A stretch of 64,000 nucleotides of DNA, taken from contig CM055095.1 of NCBI GenBank assembly GCA_029204225.1, positions 76,423,776 through 76,487,775 of the forward strand. The letters run 5' to 3'. Positions within the stretch are counted from its first letter, which is position 1, and each line of letters begins with the position of its first letter. The stretch is from Diphasiastrum complanatum (taxonomy: Eukaryota > Streptophyta > Lycopodiopsida > Lycopodiales > Lycopodiaceae). This document shows, piece after piece, positions 58,501 to 60,513 of the stretch. The notes beneath the pieces were generated by a model. It saw nothing but the letters and a program-made list of their open reading frames with translations, was not told the origin of the DNA and made no database searches. The position numbers and the translations under genes are program-made.

Positions 58501-59193
58501 AACGCTTATTTCAATTCAGTTATTTTTGCAAAATTTCTCAAGACTGGGAAAAATAGAGGGATGACATTGGACTATCACGAATTATACTATTTGTACTAAA
58601 AAAGGTGACATGTACAAATTTTTTGGTGTCCATAAGAGGGTTTTTTAAGCTTTCACCTTATATTCAATAAAAAGAAATTAAAATAATGACAAATATTTAA
58701 CTCATTCCTTGTGTATGGAATGGTACATTGCAAACCAAATGGCACGCCCACGCACAGAGACACACACACAAACACACATCCCATTTGTATCTCTATTGAT
58801 GAATTAATATTTCTATCCCTATGTTACACAAGTGACTACAATGATGGTGTAACCTTTAGTGAAAGTTTGAAAGAATTTCACACAAACGAGCCTTTCTTGA
58901 CATAGTCTTATTCCAGGCATAAGCTTCTCTTTTATTTATAGACATTATTAGATAGATTCTAGAAGATAAAAAAAGAAGTATGCCTTGCAACCTTGTATAT
59001 ATCTACTTGACATTAAACTTAACAATCTTTGTTTCTTGAATCAATCGATATAACATATACTAAACATAAAAGGTAAGAATCTCTTTGATTTCAAGAGCTA
59101 ACACCTAATTACCTTTACACGAGAACCATGTGGAATAGCAGGAGATCCATCAGCTTGATTTGGAAGAAATACTTCCCAAACTCCAAATTTATC
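1..59193 (-). CDS. SBE: Starch branching enzyme, partial gene, 11 exons over at least 59 kb
   Basis: 1,4-alpha-glucan branching enzyme: cuts an alpha-1,4 glucan and rejoins it as an alpha-1,6 branch during amylopectin synthesis in plastids. Seen: eleven minus-strand exons (59113-59193, 31227-31343, 28980-29063, 19798-19919, 18858-18977, 4902-5031, 4636-4746, 3651-3779, 3167-3273, 2645-2789, 1-87), about 411 codons in total, all internal borders GT..AG and all phases compatible. GH13 motifs present: DVVHSH across an exon join, GFRFDGIT with the nucleophile Asp, AEDVSG with the acid Glu, and AESHDQ. Plant SBEs are about 800-850 residues, so the transit peptide and CBM48 part and the C-terminal part are missing from the window. 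Class I-like (FFAVSSR, VAEDVSGMP) and class II-like ([25 protein letters not shown]) residues are mixed. The gene is not a processed copy because its introns are intact. The last visible exon has a frameshift, so it is either recently damaged or misread there. Confidence 0.95.
88..2644 (-). other. SBE intron (2557 bp), no recognised element
   Basis: Donor GT follows the exon ending in MDK (2645) and acceptor CAG sits at 90-88. Short ORFs (for example 1089-1427 plus) show no family motif or biased composition. I see no LTR ends, microsatellite or LINE homology here. Confidence 0.6.
2645..2789 (-). CDS. SBE exon j (YAESHDQ motif)
   Basis: 145 nt, entering in phase 2 and leaving in phase 0; acceptor CAG at 2792-2790, donor GT at 2644. 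Encodes [19 protein letters not shown] and [12 protein letters not shown], the conserved GH13 region with the transition-state His-Asp pair (SHDQ). Fully open. Confidence 0.95.
2805..3150. repeat. Perfect tandem duplication, 172-bp unit x2, inside an SBE intron
   Basis: Copy 1 (2805-2976) and copy 2 (2977-3148) appear identical over the whole unit. They fill most of the 377-bp intron between exons j and i; without the duplication the intron would be about 205 bp. Both junctions share a short TGGCAG/GTG match, typical of slippage or microhomology. The two near-identical short ORFs it creates are not genes. Confidence 0.95.
3167..3273 (-). CDS. SBE exon i
   Basis: 107 nt, phase 0 in and 2 out. 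Starts [20 protein letters not shown] and ends ADKWIELLS. Acceptor CAG at 3276-3274, donor GT at 3166. The PTLCRPV.EGG wording is closer to class I SBEs. Open. Confidence 0.95.
3651..3779 (-). CDS. SBE exon h (catalytic Glu)
   Basis: 129 nt, 43 codons, phase 0 at both ends. Encodes [20 protein letters not shown] and ends TVAED. The Glu of AED is the general acid/base; most class II enzymes have GED here. Acceptor CAG at 3782-3780, donor GT at 3650. Confidence 0.96.
3865..4080. repeat. Diverged tandem duplication, about 107-bp unit x2, inside an SBE intron
   Basis: The units starting at 3865 and 3972 both open with GAT(G/A)CCTAATAATAGC and share the rest with scattered substitutions and small indels. 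It is clearly older than the perfect 172-bp duplication in the neighbouring intron. Confidence 0.85.
4636..4746 (-). CDS. SBE exon g (catalytic nucleophile)
   Basis: 111 nt, 37 codons, phase 0 at both ends. Encodes [18 protein letters not shown], then [19 protein letters not shown]. The Asp in RFDG is the GH13 nucleophile. Acceptor CAG at 4749-4747, donor GT at 4635. Confidence 0.96.
4902..5031 (-). CDS. SBE exon f
   Basis: 130 nt, phase 2 in and 0 out. Encodes [17 protein letters not shown] and [16 protein letters not shown], class II-like. The first base completes the Ser of the VVHS-HASNN join with exon e, 13.8 kb upstream. Acceptor CAG at 5034-5032, donor GT at 4901. Confidence 0.96.
5032..5718 (-). 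other. Left end of the 13.8-kb SBE intron, no recognised element
   Basis: AT-rich intron sequence between the acceptor of exon f and the first CT tract. No coding homology or repeat end was recognised. Confidence 0.6.
5719..5763 (+). repeat. (CT)n microsatellite
   Basis: About 45 bp of CT with one TG interruption. Its right edge abuts LINE ORF2 sequence directly, as at the other LINE copies in this window. Confidence 0.97.
5764..6190 (+). pseudogene. LINE fragment: ORF2 C-terminus and 3' region
   Basis: The plus frame reads [18 protein letters not shown], then [11 protein letters not shown], matching the C-terminal zinc-ribbon region of the LINE ORF2 at 61097-62467. An acidic DDDDD stretch and a short 3' region follow, running into a CT tract at 6191. 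The piece is 5' truncated exactly at the upstream CT tract. The conserved 3' hairpin of the minus-strand copies is not evident. Confidence 0.8.
6191..6233 (+). repeat. (CT)n tract between two LINE pieces
   Basis: Joins the 3' region of the LINE piece on the left to the 5' region of a second plus-strand LINE on the right. This is the same 3'-end/(CT)n/5'-end order seen at 53265-53320, 48797-48857 and 55507-55568. Confidence 0.95.
6234..7184 (+). pseudogene. LINE ORF1, 3'-truncated copy
   Basis: The open frame 6303-7184 (293 codons) has a Ser/Pro-rich N-terminus and a helical segment (about residues 125-200, [20 protein letters not shown]) that looks like a coiled coil. SWANVLKG, then [10 protein letters not shown] and FLEESLQ follow, matching the RRM-like part of the intact ORF1 at 47535-48434. 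LINE similarity stops near 7150, before the C-terminal domain, so the element lost its 3' part. That is opposite to normal LINE 5' truncation and points to a later deletion or insertion. It encodes a nucleic-acid chaperone type protein, not an enzyme. Confidence 0.75.
7185..8320. other. Intron stretch; short match to a gypsy leader at 7725-7790
   Basis: Mostly unrecognised. Around 7725-7790 the run GTGACAAGAG...GCTCCCTCAAGT resembles the leader just before gag of the gypsy element at 34780-34840, so a decayed relative may lie here. No LTR was seen. Confidence 0.35.
8321..9194 (+). repeat. Copia 5' LTR, 5'-truncated
   Basis: Matches 16287-17193 almost throughout, ending ATCCCAACA. It lacks the first roughly 283 bp present in the 3' LTR. 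The likely TATA region ACATATACA near 8636 corresponds to TATATATACA near 16632. Confidence 0.88.
9195..9255 (+). promoter_or_regulatory. Duplicated primer binding site with an inverted copy
   Basis: TGGTATCAGAGC (complement of the initiator tRNA-Met 3' end) occurs at 9195-9206 and again at 9244-9255. Immediately before the second copy, 9231-9240 reads TCTGATACCA, its exact reverse complement, with a 3-nt spacer. The tRNA 3' sequence and its complement therefore form a perfect 10-bp hairpin. Confidence 0.85.
9288..10134 (+). pseudogene. Copia gag, broken
   Basis: Encodes the UBN2-type capsid: [17 protein letters not shown] from 9387, then [13 protein letters not shown], and after a frameshift near 9730 [12 protein letters not shown] in another frame. 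The nucleocapsid zinc knuckle near 10040 reads [12 protein letters not shown]; the first Cys of the CCHC motif appears to be Trp. It would package the RNA if intact. Confidence 0.85.
10142..10545 (+). pseudogene. Ty3/gypsy RT-thumb and RNase H fragment lodged inside the copia element
   Basis: The frame reads [20 protein letters not shown], then [14 protein letters not shown] and [20 protein letters not shown], which is the classic gypsy RT/RNase H connection, not copia. After frame breaks, a [11 protein letters not shown]-like RNase H piece follows to about 10530. It sits between copia zinc knuckle and copia protease on the same strand. No LTR or TSD marks it as an insertion. Confidence 0.8.
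10605..10772 (+). pseudogene. Copia protease, N-terminal part
   Basis: [15 protein letters not shown] holds the DSG aspartic protease active site, followed by FVHLGDSS. It runs directly into RT sequence, so the GAG-pre-integrase and integrase (about 1.5-2 kb in intact copia) have been deleted. Confidence 0.85.
10773..11660 (+). pseudogene. Copia reverse transcriptase, broken
   Basis: Pieces in shifting frames: [43 protein letters not shown]-like at 11157, and YVDDTLLFG at 11321 with the catalytic YVDD. Then [15 protein letters not shown] follows, and an amber stop at 11601. Frameshifts near 11000 and stops show it is dead. Confidence 0.88.
11661..12129 (+). pseudogene. Copia RNase H, interrupted
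   Basis: Contains [40 protein letters not shown] and SDNQSAIA. The segment between WNS and ESEYIAA is shorter than usual. It stops where a 3.7-kb LTR element inserted after the [11 protein letters not shown] segment; the rest resumes at 15860. Confidence 0.88.
12135..12976 (+). repeat. 5' LTR of nested element, 3'-truncated
   Basis: Aligns base by base with 13845-14691 with few differences, then stops in the common run AACTAATACAC. TATA box, R/U5 and the primer binding site are gone, so this copy could not be transcribed from its own promoter. Confidence 0.9.
12977..13844 (+). pseudogene. Residual internal region of nested element
   Basis: No full domain remains. Short stretches such as [11 protein letters not shown] (near 13110) and [12 protein letters not shown] hint at gag. 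The last bases, TGCGTTGGAGGGA, form the polypurine tract next to the 3' LTR. Confidence 0.5.
14774..14780 (+). promoter_or_regulatory. LTR TATA box
   Basis: TATAAGA preceded by a C-rich stretch, a normal core promoter for a plant LTR. Its position implies that transcripts start about 30 bp further right. Confidence 0.55.
14958..15013 (+). repeat. (CT)n microsatellite inside the LTR
   Basis: About 56 bp of CT. Unlike the other CT tracts here, it is not next to LINE sequence. Confidence 0.97.
15076..15470 (+). repeat. Composite minisatellite: four 52-bp units then five 31-32-bp units
   Basis: Units start at 15076, 15128, 15180, 15232 (52 bp each), then 15284, 15315, 15347, 15378, 15409 (31-32 bp), with a partial unit from 15440. 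Nearly every unit opens TTGCATGTCA. The long unit carries a second CATGCATGTCAG inside, so the long form looks like a dimer-like derivative. Not a CRISPR array: spacers are not unique and the context is an LTR. Confidence 0.95.
15860..16003 (+). pseudogene. Copia RNase H tail and polypurine tract
   Basis: Resumes the interrupted RNase H: EHDT..., then [19 protein letters not shown], the conserved copia C-terminus, ending in a stop near 15995. The polypurine tract AAGGGGGGG directly precedes the 3' LTR at 16004. Confidence 0.88.
16004..17193 (+). repeat. Copia 3' LTR, about 1190 bp
   Basis: Starts TGTTGGATTTC after the polypurine tract and ends CCCAACG (CCCAACA in the 5' copy). It contains a 3 x 18-bp repeat at 16291-16344 that the 5' LTR holds only once. 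TATATATACA near 16632 is the probable TATA box. Confidence 0.9.
16291..16344 (+). repeat. 18-bp tandem repeat x3 in copia LTR
   Basis: Unit CTT(G/A)TCCGAAGTCT(G/C)C(G/A)A. It expanded after the two LTRs were made, because the 5' LTR has one unit at this place. Confidence 0.85.
17377..17572 (+). pseudogene. Copia integrase fragment
   Basis: [20 protein letters not shown], then [20 protein letters not shown], matches the copia integrase core around the first catalytic Asps. No flanking domains. It lies outside the copia element on its left, which itself lacks integrase. Confidence 0.8.
17597..17990 (+). pseudogene. Gypsy integrase C-terminus (GPY/F-like) fragment
   Basis: Across frame breaks the text reads [27 protein letters not shown], then [18 protein letters not shown], parallel to [13 protein letters not shown] and [10 protein letters not shown] of the gypsy element at 40685-41002. 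It follows the copia piece directly with no LTR, so two superfamilies are joined. Confidence 0.65.
17991..18857. other. Right end of the 13.8-kb SBE intron
   Basis: AT-rich, no recognised coding or repeat sequence. It leads to the donor site of exon e (GTATTT on the minus strand). Confidence 0.55.
18858..18977 (-). CDS. SBE exon e (GH13 region I)
   Basis: 120 nt, phase 2 in and 2 out. Encodes [20 protein letters not shown] and [15 protein letters not shown], the (beta/alpha)8 strand carrying conserved region I. Acceptor CAG at 18980-18978, donor GT at 18857. FFAVSSR is the class I form. Confidence 0.95.
19798..19919 (-). CDS. SBE exon d
   Basis: 122 nt, phase 0 in and 2 out. Encodes [18 protein letters not shown], then [20 protein letters not shown]. 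Acceptor CAG at 19922-19920, donor GT at 19797. The following 820-bp intron is free of transposons. Confidence 0.96.
19920..20705. other. SBE intron, no recognised element
   Basis: Ordinary intron sequence. The ORF at 20363-20626 has no family resemblance. Confidence 0.5.
20712..21143 (-). repeat. Solo LTR related to the chromovirus LTRs, TSD TGTGG
   Basis: 432 bp, alignable along its length with 22789-23235 (shared runs such as TCCTAGGTAGATAGAATG and GGGACCCAAGGGAGTTGGG). Flanked by TGTGG(T) at 20706-20711 and 21144-21149. Left by recombination between two LTRs of an older member of the family. Confidence 0.88.
21150..22788. other. SBE intron, no recognised element
   Basis: AT-rich, with no domain or repeat end I can support. 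A C-rich run at 21823-21836 is a homopolymer-like oddity only. Confidence 0.5.
22789..23235 (-). repeat. Chromovirus 3' LTR, 447 bp
   Basis: On the minus strand it starts TGTTAGGGACCC after a purine-rich tract (23236-23258) and ends GAGTTATAACA. The 5' copy at 27568 shares the same end and differs at scattered positions. Confidence 0.9.
23260..23760 (-). pseudogene. Chromovirus GPY/F and chromodomain
   Basis: The minus frame reads [37 protein letters not shown], then a chromodomain [12 protein letters not shown][12 protein letters not shown]. The amber codon sits inside the chromodomain, which in intact elements steers integration to chosen chromatin marks. Confidence 0.85.
23761..24600 (-). 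pseudogene. Chromovirus integrase
   Basis: Open over 24055-24543: the HHCC zinc finger ([13 protein letters not shown], then [16 protein letters not shown]), then [20 protein letters not shown] and [13 protein letters not shown] with the first two catalytic Asps. The frame stops at 24055; the final Glu region continues broken to about 23760. Confidence 0.9.
24601..25960 (-). pseudogene. Chromovirus RT and RNase H
   Basis: RNase H at 25151-24786: [20 protein letters not shown], then [22 protein letters not shown] precedes it from about 25960 ([20 protein letters not shown]) in several frames, with a FLDDI-like active site region near 25560. Stops and frameshifts throughout. Confidence 0.88.
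25961..26459 (-). pseudogene. Protease end and start of RT
   Basis: [18 protein letters not shown] is the C-terminal half of the aspartic protease (the ILG.. motif). A linker and [20 protein letters not shown], the start of pol, follow. The DTG-bearing half of the protease is absent. Confidence 0.85.
26460..26954 (-). pseudogene. Chromovirus gag, N-terminal remnant
   Basis: [20 protein letters not shown] and a helical [13 protein letters not shown] segment, then [14 protein letters not shown] after frame breaks. The rest of gag and the zinc knuckle are deleted; sequence passes directly to protease. Confidence 0.75.
26955..27567 (-). promoter_or_regulatory. Untranslated leader and tRNA-iMet primer binding site
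   Basis: On the minus strand, TGGTATCAGAGCCA (27565-27552) lies 2 nt inside the 5' LTR end. It is followed by about 600 bp of leader up to the gag ATG at 26954. Confidence 0.88.
27568..27957 (-). repeat. Chromovirus 5' LTR, outer end missing
   Basis: Matches the 3' LTR from its inner end to about CAGGCCCA (27957), then switches abruptly to LINE sequence. The outer roughly 57 bp and the left TSD partner are lost. Confidence 0.88.
27958..28900 (+). pseudogene. LINE ORF2 fragment with internal deletion
   Basis: The plus frame reads [20 protein letters not shown], then [33 protein letters not shown], and after a jump at about 28540 [26 protein letters not shown] and [13 protein letters not shown]. 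The RT palm with YADD was deleted. Truncated at both ends; the left end is fused to the chromovirus LTR. Confidence 0.88.
28980..29063 (-). CDS. SBE exon c
   Basis: 84 nt, 28 codons, phase 0 at both ends. Encodes [20 protein letters not shown], then AHVGMSST. Acceptor CAG at 29066-29064, donor GT at 28979. It lies only 80 bp from the LINE remnant. Confidence 0.95.
29064..30195. other. SBE intron, no recognised element
   Basis: AT-rich. I found no LTR end, LINE homology or convincing ORF. Confidence 0.5.
30196..30498 (+). pseudogene. LINE RT fragment
   Basis: [20 protein letters not shown], then [17 protein letters not shown], ending after [18 protein letters not shown] (past a stop at 30421). 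Truncated at both ends, about 300 bp of the finger-palm region before YADD. Confidence 0.88.
30499..31226. other. SBE intron, no recognised element
   Basis: No coding homology. ORF 30627-30824 is not recognisable. Confidence 0.5.
31227..31343 (-). CDS. SBE exon b
   Basis: 117 nt, 39 codons, phase 0 at both ends. Encodes [20 protein letters not shown], then [17 protein letters not shown]. Acceptor CAG at 31346-31344, donor GT at 31226. Its 5' intron is 27.8 kb long. Confidence 0.96.
31431..31561 (+). repeat. Two (CT)n tracts flanking a 40-bp LINE fragment
   Basis: CT at 31431-31491 and 31535-31561. The piece between reads [13 protein letters not shown] in the plus frame, equal to the IHKGGDPMKADNY segment of LINE RT. 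It is a scrap of LINE trapped between CT tracts. Confidence 0.85.
31562..32489. other. Intron stretch, possibly ending in an LTR
   Basis: Nothing recognised except that its right end directly precedes a PBS-like motif, so some of this may be a decayed LTR. Confidence 0.35.
32490..32502 (+). promoter_or_regulatory. Isolated PBS-like motif
   Basis: TGGTATTAGAGCC, one base off the tRNA-iMet primer binding site used by the elements in this window. No paired LTR identified. Confidence 0.45.
32503..33735. other. Intron stretch, unrecognised; TATA-like CTATTTATAGCC at 33527
   Basis: No domain found. The TATA-like stretch followed by a CT-rich segment resembles an LTR promoter, but no second copy is in the window. 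Confidence 0.3.
33741..34157 (+). repeat. 5' LTR of the outer gypsy element, 417 bp
   Basis: Ends AGTTA...TAACT, a 5-bp inverted repeat but not the usual TG..CA. TATA box TATAAGTAG at 33998. The TSD fixes the ends exactly. Confidence 0.92.
34158..34841 (+). promoter_or_regulatory. PBS and leader of the outer gypsy element
   Basis: TGGTATCAGAGCA starts right at the LTR end. The leader is T/C-rich with scattered ATGs, and gag opens at 34842. Confidence 0.85.
34842..35238 (+). pseudogene. Outer gypsy gag, N-terminal part
   Basis: [20 protein letters not shown] onward, a helical start, then a Pro/Gly/Phe-rich stretch. It ends at LLENWFAKL where the second element inserted. The frame resumes exactly at 41430 after the duplicated GCTTG. 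Confidence 0.88.
35239..35595 (+). repeat. 5' LTR of nested gypsy element, 357 bp
   Basis: TGTTACGAGCTCGTAAC (a palindrome) to GATCTATTACA. Possible TATA box TATATCA near 35524. Confidence 0.93.
35597..36369 (+). promoter_or_regulatory. PBS and leader of nested gypsy element
   Basis: TGGTATCAGAGCC begins one base after the LTR. About 760 bp of leader follow, before the gag ATG at 36370. Confidence 0.85.
36370..38148 (+). CDS. Gag-protease polyprotein of nested gypsy element
   Basis: 592 codons, open. Capsid region about residues 110-290 ([15 protein letters not shown], then [11 protein letters not shown] and FLREFLP); a Lys-rich stretch; zinc knuckle [14 protein letters not shown] (about residues 346-359); aspartic protease [12 protein letters not shown] (about 436-447, Asp-Asp-Gly-Ala instead of the commoner Asp-Ser/Thr-Gly) and IVLGRDWL. 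Forms the particle and processes the polyprotein. It ends at TAG 38146; pol lies in the -1 frame and overlaps from 38106, so either a -1 frameshift joins them or one indel separated them. I chose the ATG after the leader. Confidence 0.92.
   Translation: MTTPQGPDQPPERGFDELETEALAYRKGKEPMEVEEQEQFAEELDELVTKEQFLQLVTEVDELKLALANFKSSVDDLFAELKNLILSSAKGSLPSTSQLSPSPLPSVSGETLRSHPSVFKDLKPPTFNGEEKDRNADILQTFLSKWKNIHALKQTPDHLQAIEASLSLGPMAYKWWLNLQETGQTPRSWKAFEEAFLREFLPENELDRAWEAWERTVMDKSLIQYTSQYREAILKIKNMDDYQKIRGFVRGLKDEYKVEVQRNSPTTLEQALRYAQIYDDSVGRKKARQQPLSKQPSHKDFQFKKKFFKRKKEDKFKGEAPQKRPSLIQPLKPDDFEKAKQERLCFVCMGKGHTVRQCPKGRFTKKDKKDEKQVHLVQTVCFPSDSAASEIKVYHEDHEHCCQLTSAMLARPFSFGPHDLVRMHGKVGNQSVRVMVDDGATHNFINHTLVKKLKLPEVPSQHRYIVSLAKGEDKKIWETMVSKLNLGIQGYQDEINFQIIHLDRTDIVLGRDWLYSLGPSLHRNYQENTLSFQHKGREIQLHGEHDVPNSPMVCSSQLCQLIGDEDHQVFLCDFQFIPEVSISSSIQQKSVN
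38157..40718 (+). CDS. Pol of nested gypsy element: RT, RNase H, integrase
   Basis: About 853 codons open; the frame is in fact open from 38106, so no true start codon is implied. RT with [18 protein letters not shown] and FLDDILVYS; RNase H with [16 protein letters not shown]; integrase with [42 protein letters not shown] and [12 protein letters not shown] (D, D, E in place). Copies element RNA and inserts the DNA. ADALRRM replaces the usual ADALSR. The frame closes at 40718 just before the GPY/F region, which continues in another frame. Confidence 0.93.
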   Translation: MSKFKDVFPEDLPHGLPPSREVDHVINLVPGTAPVSKPPYRVSRTEDEEITRQLTDYLGKGQIQTSSSPWASPVLLVKKKEGSMRLCVDYRALNKVTIKNKYPMPRADELFDQLDGDKFFSKIDLRLGYHQVRIKAEDVSKTAFRTCHGHYEFRVMPFGLTNAPATFMTLMNSVLRPYLGKFVVVFLDDILVYSKTRKEHLKHFKKVFRLLRKHKLYAKQSKCEFFVEELAYLGHIISSDGIKMDPNKVKAILSWLRPQNILELQIFLGLAGYYRRFVKEYAQIAVPMTNLLKGKGKEFIWESAQQESFDALKTALATAPVLKVVDPNQPFVVETDASDFAVGAVLTQGGRPVAFESKKLEPAQTRYSAYEKELFSIVHALKTWRHYLYGANFEVLTDHESLRYLCNQPELRGRKARWAELMQEFDMSIRYRRGKFNTVADALRRMPMINELSFTQIRNELLESLRGKCQHDAFFSIIWNSVQNRQLQTPEPVPGVGASSSKNTAASVEDDDESEYTSLDDVEDSEPVLPKQTPVVEGQWTQGFKWKQYSIQDEYLLYRDRVCVPNSEDYRQQVLYECHDNPSAGHPGIQKTYELLRRQFFWPSMKKDVYQYVTSCQKCQVNKAGRLKAGGLLHPLEIPAGKWESISMDFIVGLPKTQKGNDAIWVTVGRLTKMAHFIPTKTTVRAPELARLFVDGLFKLYGLPSGIVSDQDSKFTGNFWRAVFHHLHTKLNMSTTDHPQTDGQTKRVNQVLEDMLRAYVSKKQTNWEEYLSILEFAYNSTKHSATEYNPFMLMYGFQPRSPTAVGFKQEKVEAARNFLEDLNQMIDNPRIEHGIMQIHTDGMCSSPLVRKST
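40685..41002 (+). pseudogene. Integrase C-terminus with a partly deleted chromodomain
   Basis: [46 protein letters not shown] follow after a frameshift near 40700. Then, in yet another frame, [20 protein letters not shown] resembles the end of a chromodomain; the front (the V.W.G part) is missing. This was probably a chromovirus that lost targeting. Confidence 0.78.
41034..41424 (+). repeat. 3' LTR of nested gypsy element, 391 bp, with a 34-bp internal duplication
   Basis: Follows the polypurine tract AAGGGGGAGGGAG (41021-41033). It is 34 bp longer than the 5' LTR because GAGCAGTTAGTGTTTGCC and what follows is repeated in tandem near the end. Confidence 0.93.
41430..45657 (+). pseudogene. 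Outer gypsy gag-pol, three amber codons and a late frameshift
   Basis: One frame from the nested insertion to 45628. Zinc knuckle [15 protein letters not shown] (about 42040), protease [12 protein letters not shown] (42306), RT with YFDDILIFS (43333) but [10 protein letters not shown] where [11 protein letters not shown] is usual (one codon lost), RNase [16 protein letters not shown], integrase HHCC to CPFC..NK (44335-44480), then [20 protein letters not shown] and [15 protein letters not shown] codons at 43751, 44033 and 44504. The GPYRIVEVL module is present. After a frameshift near 45460 the original frame ends with [16 protein letters not shown], a chromodomain-like tail, and TGA at about 45658. 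Confidence 0.92.
45707..46124 (+). repeat. 3' LTR of the outer gypsy element, 418 bp
   Basis: Follows the purine tract GGGGAG. AGTTA...TAACT ends and TATAAG at 45965. It differs from the 5' LTR at about ten sites plus a one-base insertion. Confidence 0.93.
46440..46960 (+). pseudogene. Copia protease/GAG-pre-integrase fragment
   Basis: In broken frames: [15 protein letters not shown] (the VLYVP motif after copia protease), then [20 protein letters not shown] and CEACTMGK, matching the pre-integrase H..H..C..C zinc region. A GAAGGGGGGGTGTTG run at 46437 looks like a polypurine tract/LTR start but no LTR pair was found. Confidence 0.7.
47354..47383 (-). ncRNA. LINE 3' stem-loop, copy 1 (LINE-E)
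   Basis: 30 nt: outer stem GTCTT/AAGAC, 2-nt spacer, inner stem ATGCC/GGCAT, 4-nt loop, 4-nt spacer. Lies a few bases before the tail. Confidence 0.85.
47535..48434 (-). CDS. LINE ORF1 protein, intact, 299 aa
   Basis: Probable RNA-binding chaperone of the LINE ribonucleoprotein. Seen: a Ser/Pro/Thr-rich N-terminus (about 1-75); a coiled coil at about 85-135 ([20 protein letters not shown], then [17 protein letters not shown]); SWADVLKG; an RRM-like part with [15 protein letters not shown] and [15 protein letters not shown]; and a C-terminal domain with [20 protein letters not shown] and [11 protein letters not shown]. This order (coiled coil, RRM, C-terminal domain) is that of vertebrate L1 ORF1p; I see no CCHC zinc knuckle, which most described plant LINE ORF1s have. 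The start is the ATG of the open frame beginning [11 protein letters not shown]. Intact although the element has no ORF2. Confidence 0.85.
   Translation of the reverse strand: MAPNPFTLPKPSPPLSLPSTPAASKPSSTSPTSSTLSSSSPSFTPFSSSKSSRPSSSPSSTSLSDALSSRLPQFVESLQQTNESMLALIKQQAFQISTLENTVMALQGKVGFLEADVTYLKSELESDEEIEEVGNADSEVLAKQSKNSWADVLKGSKQVVSESIQEHQKRDFNALNVRIRGVSFPGKDLVVQANAFIQSTFGLNKDVVSAAWVGKLQPTTMFLHFKDALLRQKILRKRGCLKGSTTYMDEDLTPIQWAERKKIIVDAKANGLRALFRDGRPVLVKIAELKNSDCPPSQA
48797..48857 (-). repeat. (CT)n tract between LINE-D 3' end and LINE-E 5' end
   Basis: Uninterrupted CT on the minus strand, serving as the tail of LINE-D and as the left border of LINE-E. Confidence 0.97.
48870..48899 (-). 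ncRNA. LINE 3' stem-loop, copy 2 (LINE-D)
   Basis: Same 30-nt layout: outer GTCTT/CAGAC (one mismatch), inner GTGCC/GGCAC. Followed by ATAAATATAATTTC and the CT tail. Confidence 0.85.
49200..52100 (-). pseudogene. LINE-D ORF2: endonuclease end, RT, C-terminal zinc-ribbon region
   Basis: Endonuclease end: [20 protein letters not shown] with a VDYF-like motif (about 52000-51890). [62 protein letters not shown], and [10 protein letters not shown] near 50540. C-terminus: [20 protein letters not shown], then [13 protein letters not shown]. It would nick the target and reverse-transcribe element RNA. Dead through frameshifts and stops. Confidence 0.88.
52250..53264 (-). pseudogene. LINE-D ORF1, frameshifted
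   Basis: A Pro/Ser/Ala-rich N-terminus, a coiled-coil-like segment ([20 protein letters not shown], then [13 protein letters not shown]), [10 protein letters not shown], a frameshift near 52710, then [10 protein letters not shown] and the C-terminal part near 52300. Same architecture as the intact ORF1 at 47535-48434. A G-run at 53065-53077 encodes prolines on the minus strand. Confidence 0.82.
53265..53320 (-). repeat. (CT)n tract between LINE-F fragment and LINE-D
   Basis: 56 bp of pure CT (minus strand). LINE ORF2 sequence lies on its upstream side and LINE-D 5' sequence on the other. Confidence 0.97.
53321..53510 (-). pseudogene. LINE-F: short ORF2 fragment
   Basis: Plus-strand text CTCCATGTCTCTA, GTGTCAAAGA and CACTTACTAGTCGCATC equals the ORF2 segment of LINE-A at about 62025-62150 (protein [20 protein letters not shown]). 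Both ends truncated. Confidence 0.8.
53511..54014. other. Non-LINE spacer inside the 27.8-kb intron
   Basis: AT-rich, with a local near-palindrome around TAGGGGCA at 53715-53755. No element recognised. Confidence 0.4.
54015..55506 (-). mobile_element. LINE-C: ORF1 fused to RT, endonuclease deleted, 3'-truncated
   Basis: On the minus strand: ORF1 (55480-54888: Pro-rich start, [20 protein letters not shown] helix, [10 protein letters not shown]), then directly RT (54850-54386: [49 protein letters not shown]). The active site near 54210 reads YADY instead of YADD. Ends without a 3' hairpin. Confidence 0.85.
55390..55416 (+). repeat. Poly-G tract in LINE-C ORF1
   Basis: A run of more than 20 G on the plus strand, reading as prolines in the minus-strand ORF1. 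Such runs form G-quadruplexes and are also prone to miscounting. Confidence 0.8.
55507..55568 (-). repeat. (CT)n tract between LINE-B 3' end and LINE-C 5' end
   Basis: Pure CT on the minus strand, directly after the LINE-B hairpin and GTTAATAAAGCGTT, and directly before the LINE-C 5' region. Confidence 0.97.
55569..57215 (-). mobile_element. LINE-B: 5'-truncated LINE with rearranged ORF2
   Basis: Minus-strand ORF2 from the FRKA region (about 57130) through [10 protein letters not shown] (about 56900), [18 protein letters not shown] and [20 protein letters not shown] to about 56130. The zinc-ribbon end is then replaced by a second RT active-site piece ([16 protein letters not shown], about 56120-56060), followed by the 3' region and hairpin. 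Confidence 0.85.
55582..55611 (-). ncRNA. LINE 3' stem-loop, copy 3 (LINE-B)
   Basis: 30 nt: outer GTCTT/AAGAC; inner GCACC/AGTGC with four pairs and one mismatch at the loop end. TGTACATATTT lies just upstream, as in LINE-A. Confidence 0.85.
57216..59112. other. Intron stretch, no recognised element
   Basis: AT-rich. The overlapping ORFs at 58088-58363 and 58111-58302 have no family match and unremarkable composition. A short ACAC-rich run is at 58752-58778. Confidence 0.5.
59113..59193 (-). CDS. SBE exon a (first visible exon)
   Basis: 81 nt, 27 codons, phase 0 at both ends. Encodes [20 protein letters not shown], then PHGSRVK, the region joining the CBM48 domain to the catalytic barrel. 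Acceptor TAG at 59196-59194, donor GT at 59112. The preceding GDFNNWN exon was not found in the window. Confidence 0.95.
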
Positions 59194-60480
59194 CTATAGA
59201 AAAAAAATGAAATGTTTTAAGAAAGATCTTAAAATTGAAGTTCTGTCAACATTATGCATTTCAGCTTGTTTGATCTACAGAAGCAAGACTTTCCAAAAGA
59301 CGCTATAGATTCACTCTTACAAATAATGTCTTCTTGTTTAGATCTTATGCTAACACTACCATAAGCATGATCTCCTGCATTTGATACTCGGATTTTTTAT
59401 CTTGTATATCCATGAATACCCAATTGCAATTGAACTTGAAAGAACAAAGGAGCCATCAGCCAACAACACACTTATACCACTTTAGACTGCCATTATAATA
59501 GATATCTTTGCATATTAGTGACATTGAATCTTTGATCCAACTAGCAACAACAATCTTCCCTACCTTGCTTTCTTACCAATTGTTGTCATGAAAAGTGCTT
59601 TAGGTTGGAGTAAGTTCTCCTTAGATACATTTGTCTTGCTAGCAAAACTTAAAGATATCGCAATTAGGGCTGACTTTACGATGTAATGCATTAAGAGACT
59701 ATTCAATTGATTTGTAACTGATGGCATCAAAAATACATTTGGACTTTGAGACTATCAACAATTGTATCGCATCCAACTTATGTAACTTACATAACGGAGG
59801 TACCTAACAATGTTTAAATATGTGACCTTTTAGTAGTGCAAAAGGAGCTCTACATGGTTTTGAGGTTACTTGTAATTGATGCTTTTTCTAGAGGTGCTTT
59901 GAGAAATATCATTTCCCCAACTTTTGCTATGAGAACACATAATGGAAAAGTGCAACAAAATGTTCTCGATGTGGGGAGATAGGCTTCTCCATAACAGAAT
60001 TCTATGGCCATTTCGAAAGAATCGCCAACTTCCAATGTACTTATTAACCTACTATCAACATATTCTGCTCTCCTCTATGTTGTATATATCTCTTTCTCAA
60101 TTTGTCCCCTCTCCCAAGTAGTATTGTGATTACCTTGTGATGGTTTTGCGATGGGGCGGTGTTTCCTGTTTTAACATAGCCAATTTCTCGACTATGTTTT
60201 CTTGTTTTCGACAGATTCGGCATTTCTAAAAGGCAAATTTATGTGTGTGTGTAGTTTTGGAAAACATTCGTGGTTGAACTCCATTGGGTTGAGAATTGCA
60301 TGTCTCTTTTGTTTTGCTATGTTAGATCACGGTTGCAGCGAATCATGATTCGTGGGCAATAGAGATTCACGAATCACGACCCCTTCAAATCGCGATTCAC
60401 AACTGAGAATCAATTTTCAACCCCAAAAAAATTCCTTAAATCTAAAACCAGTTTTTTTCACACATGCTTTATAGATTGGA
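59194..60480. other. SBE intron, no recognised element
   Basis: AT-rich. The copies of GATTCGTG/CACGAATC around 60345-60385 can fold back on themselves. No exon with the GDFNNW motif seen. Confidence 0.5.
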
Positions 60481-60513
60481 GAGAGAGAAAGAAAGAAAGA
60501 AAGCTCTATTATT

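Noticed and set aside
1-59193. SBE as processed (retroposed) pseudogene
   Set aside because: Introns with correct splice sites are present at every join.
60333-60400. Inverted GATTCGTG/CACGAATC words as a transposon end
   Set aside because: Short and imperfect, no target duplication, no paired end found.
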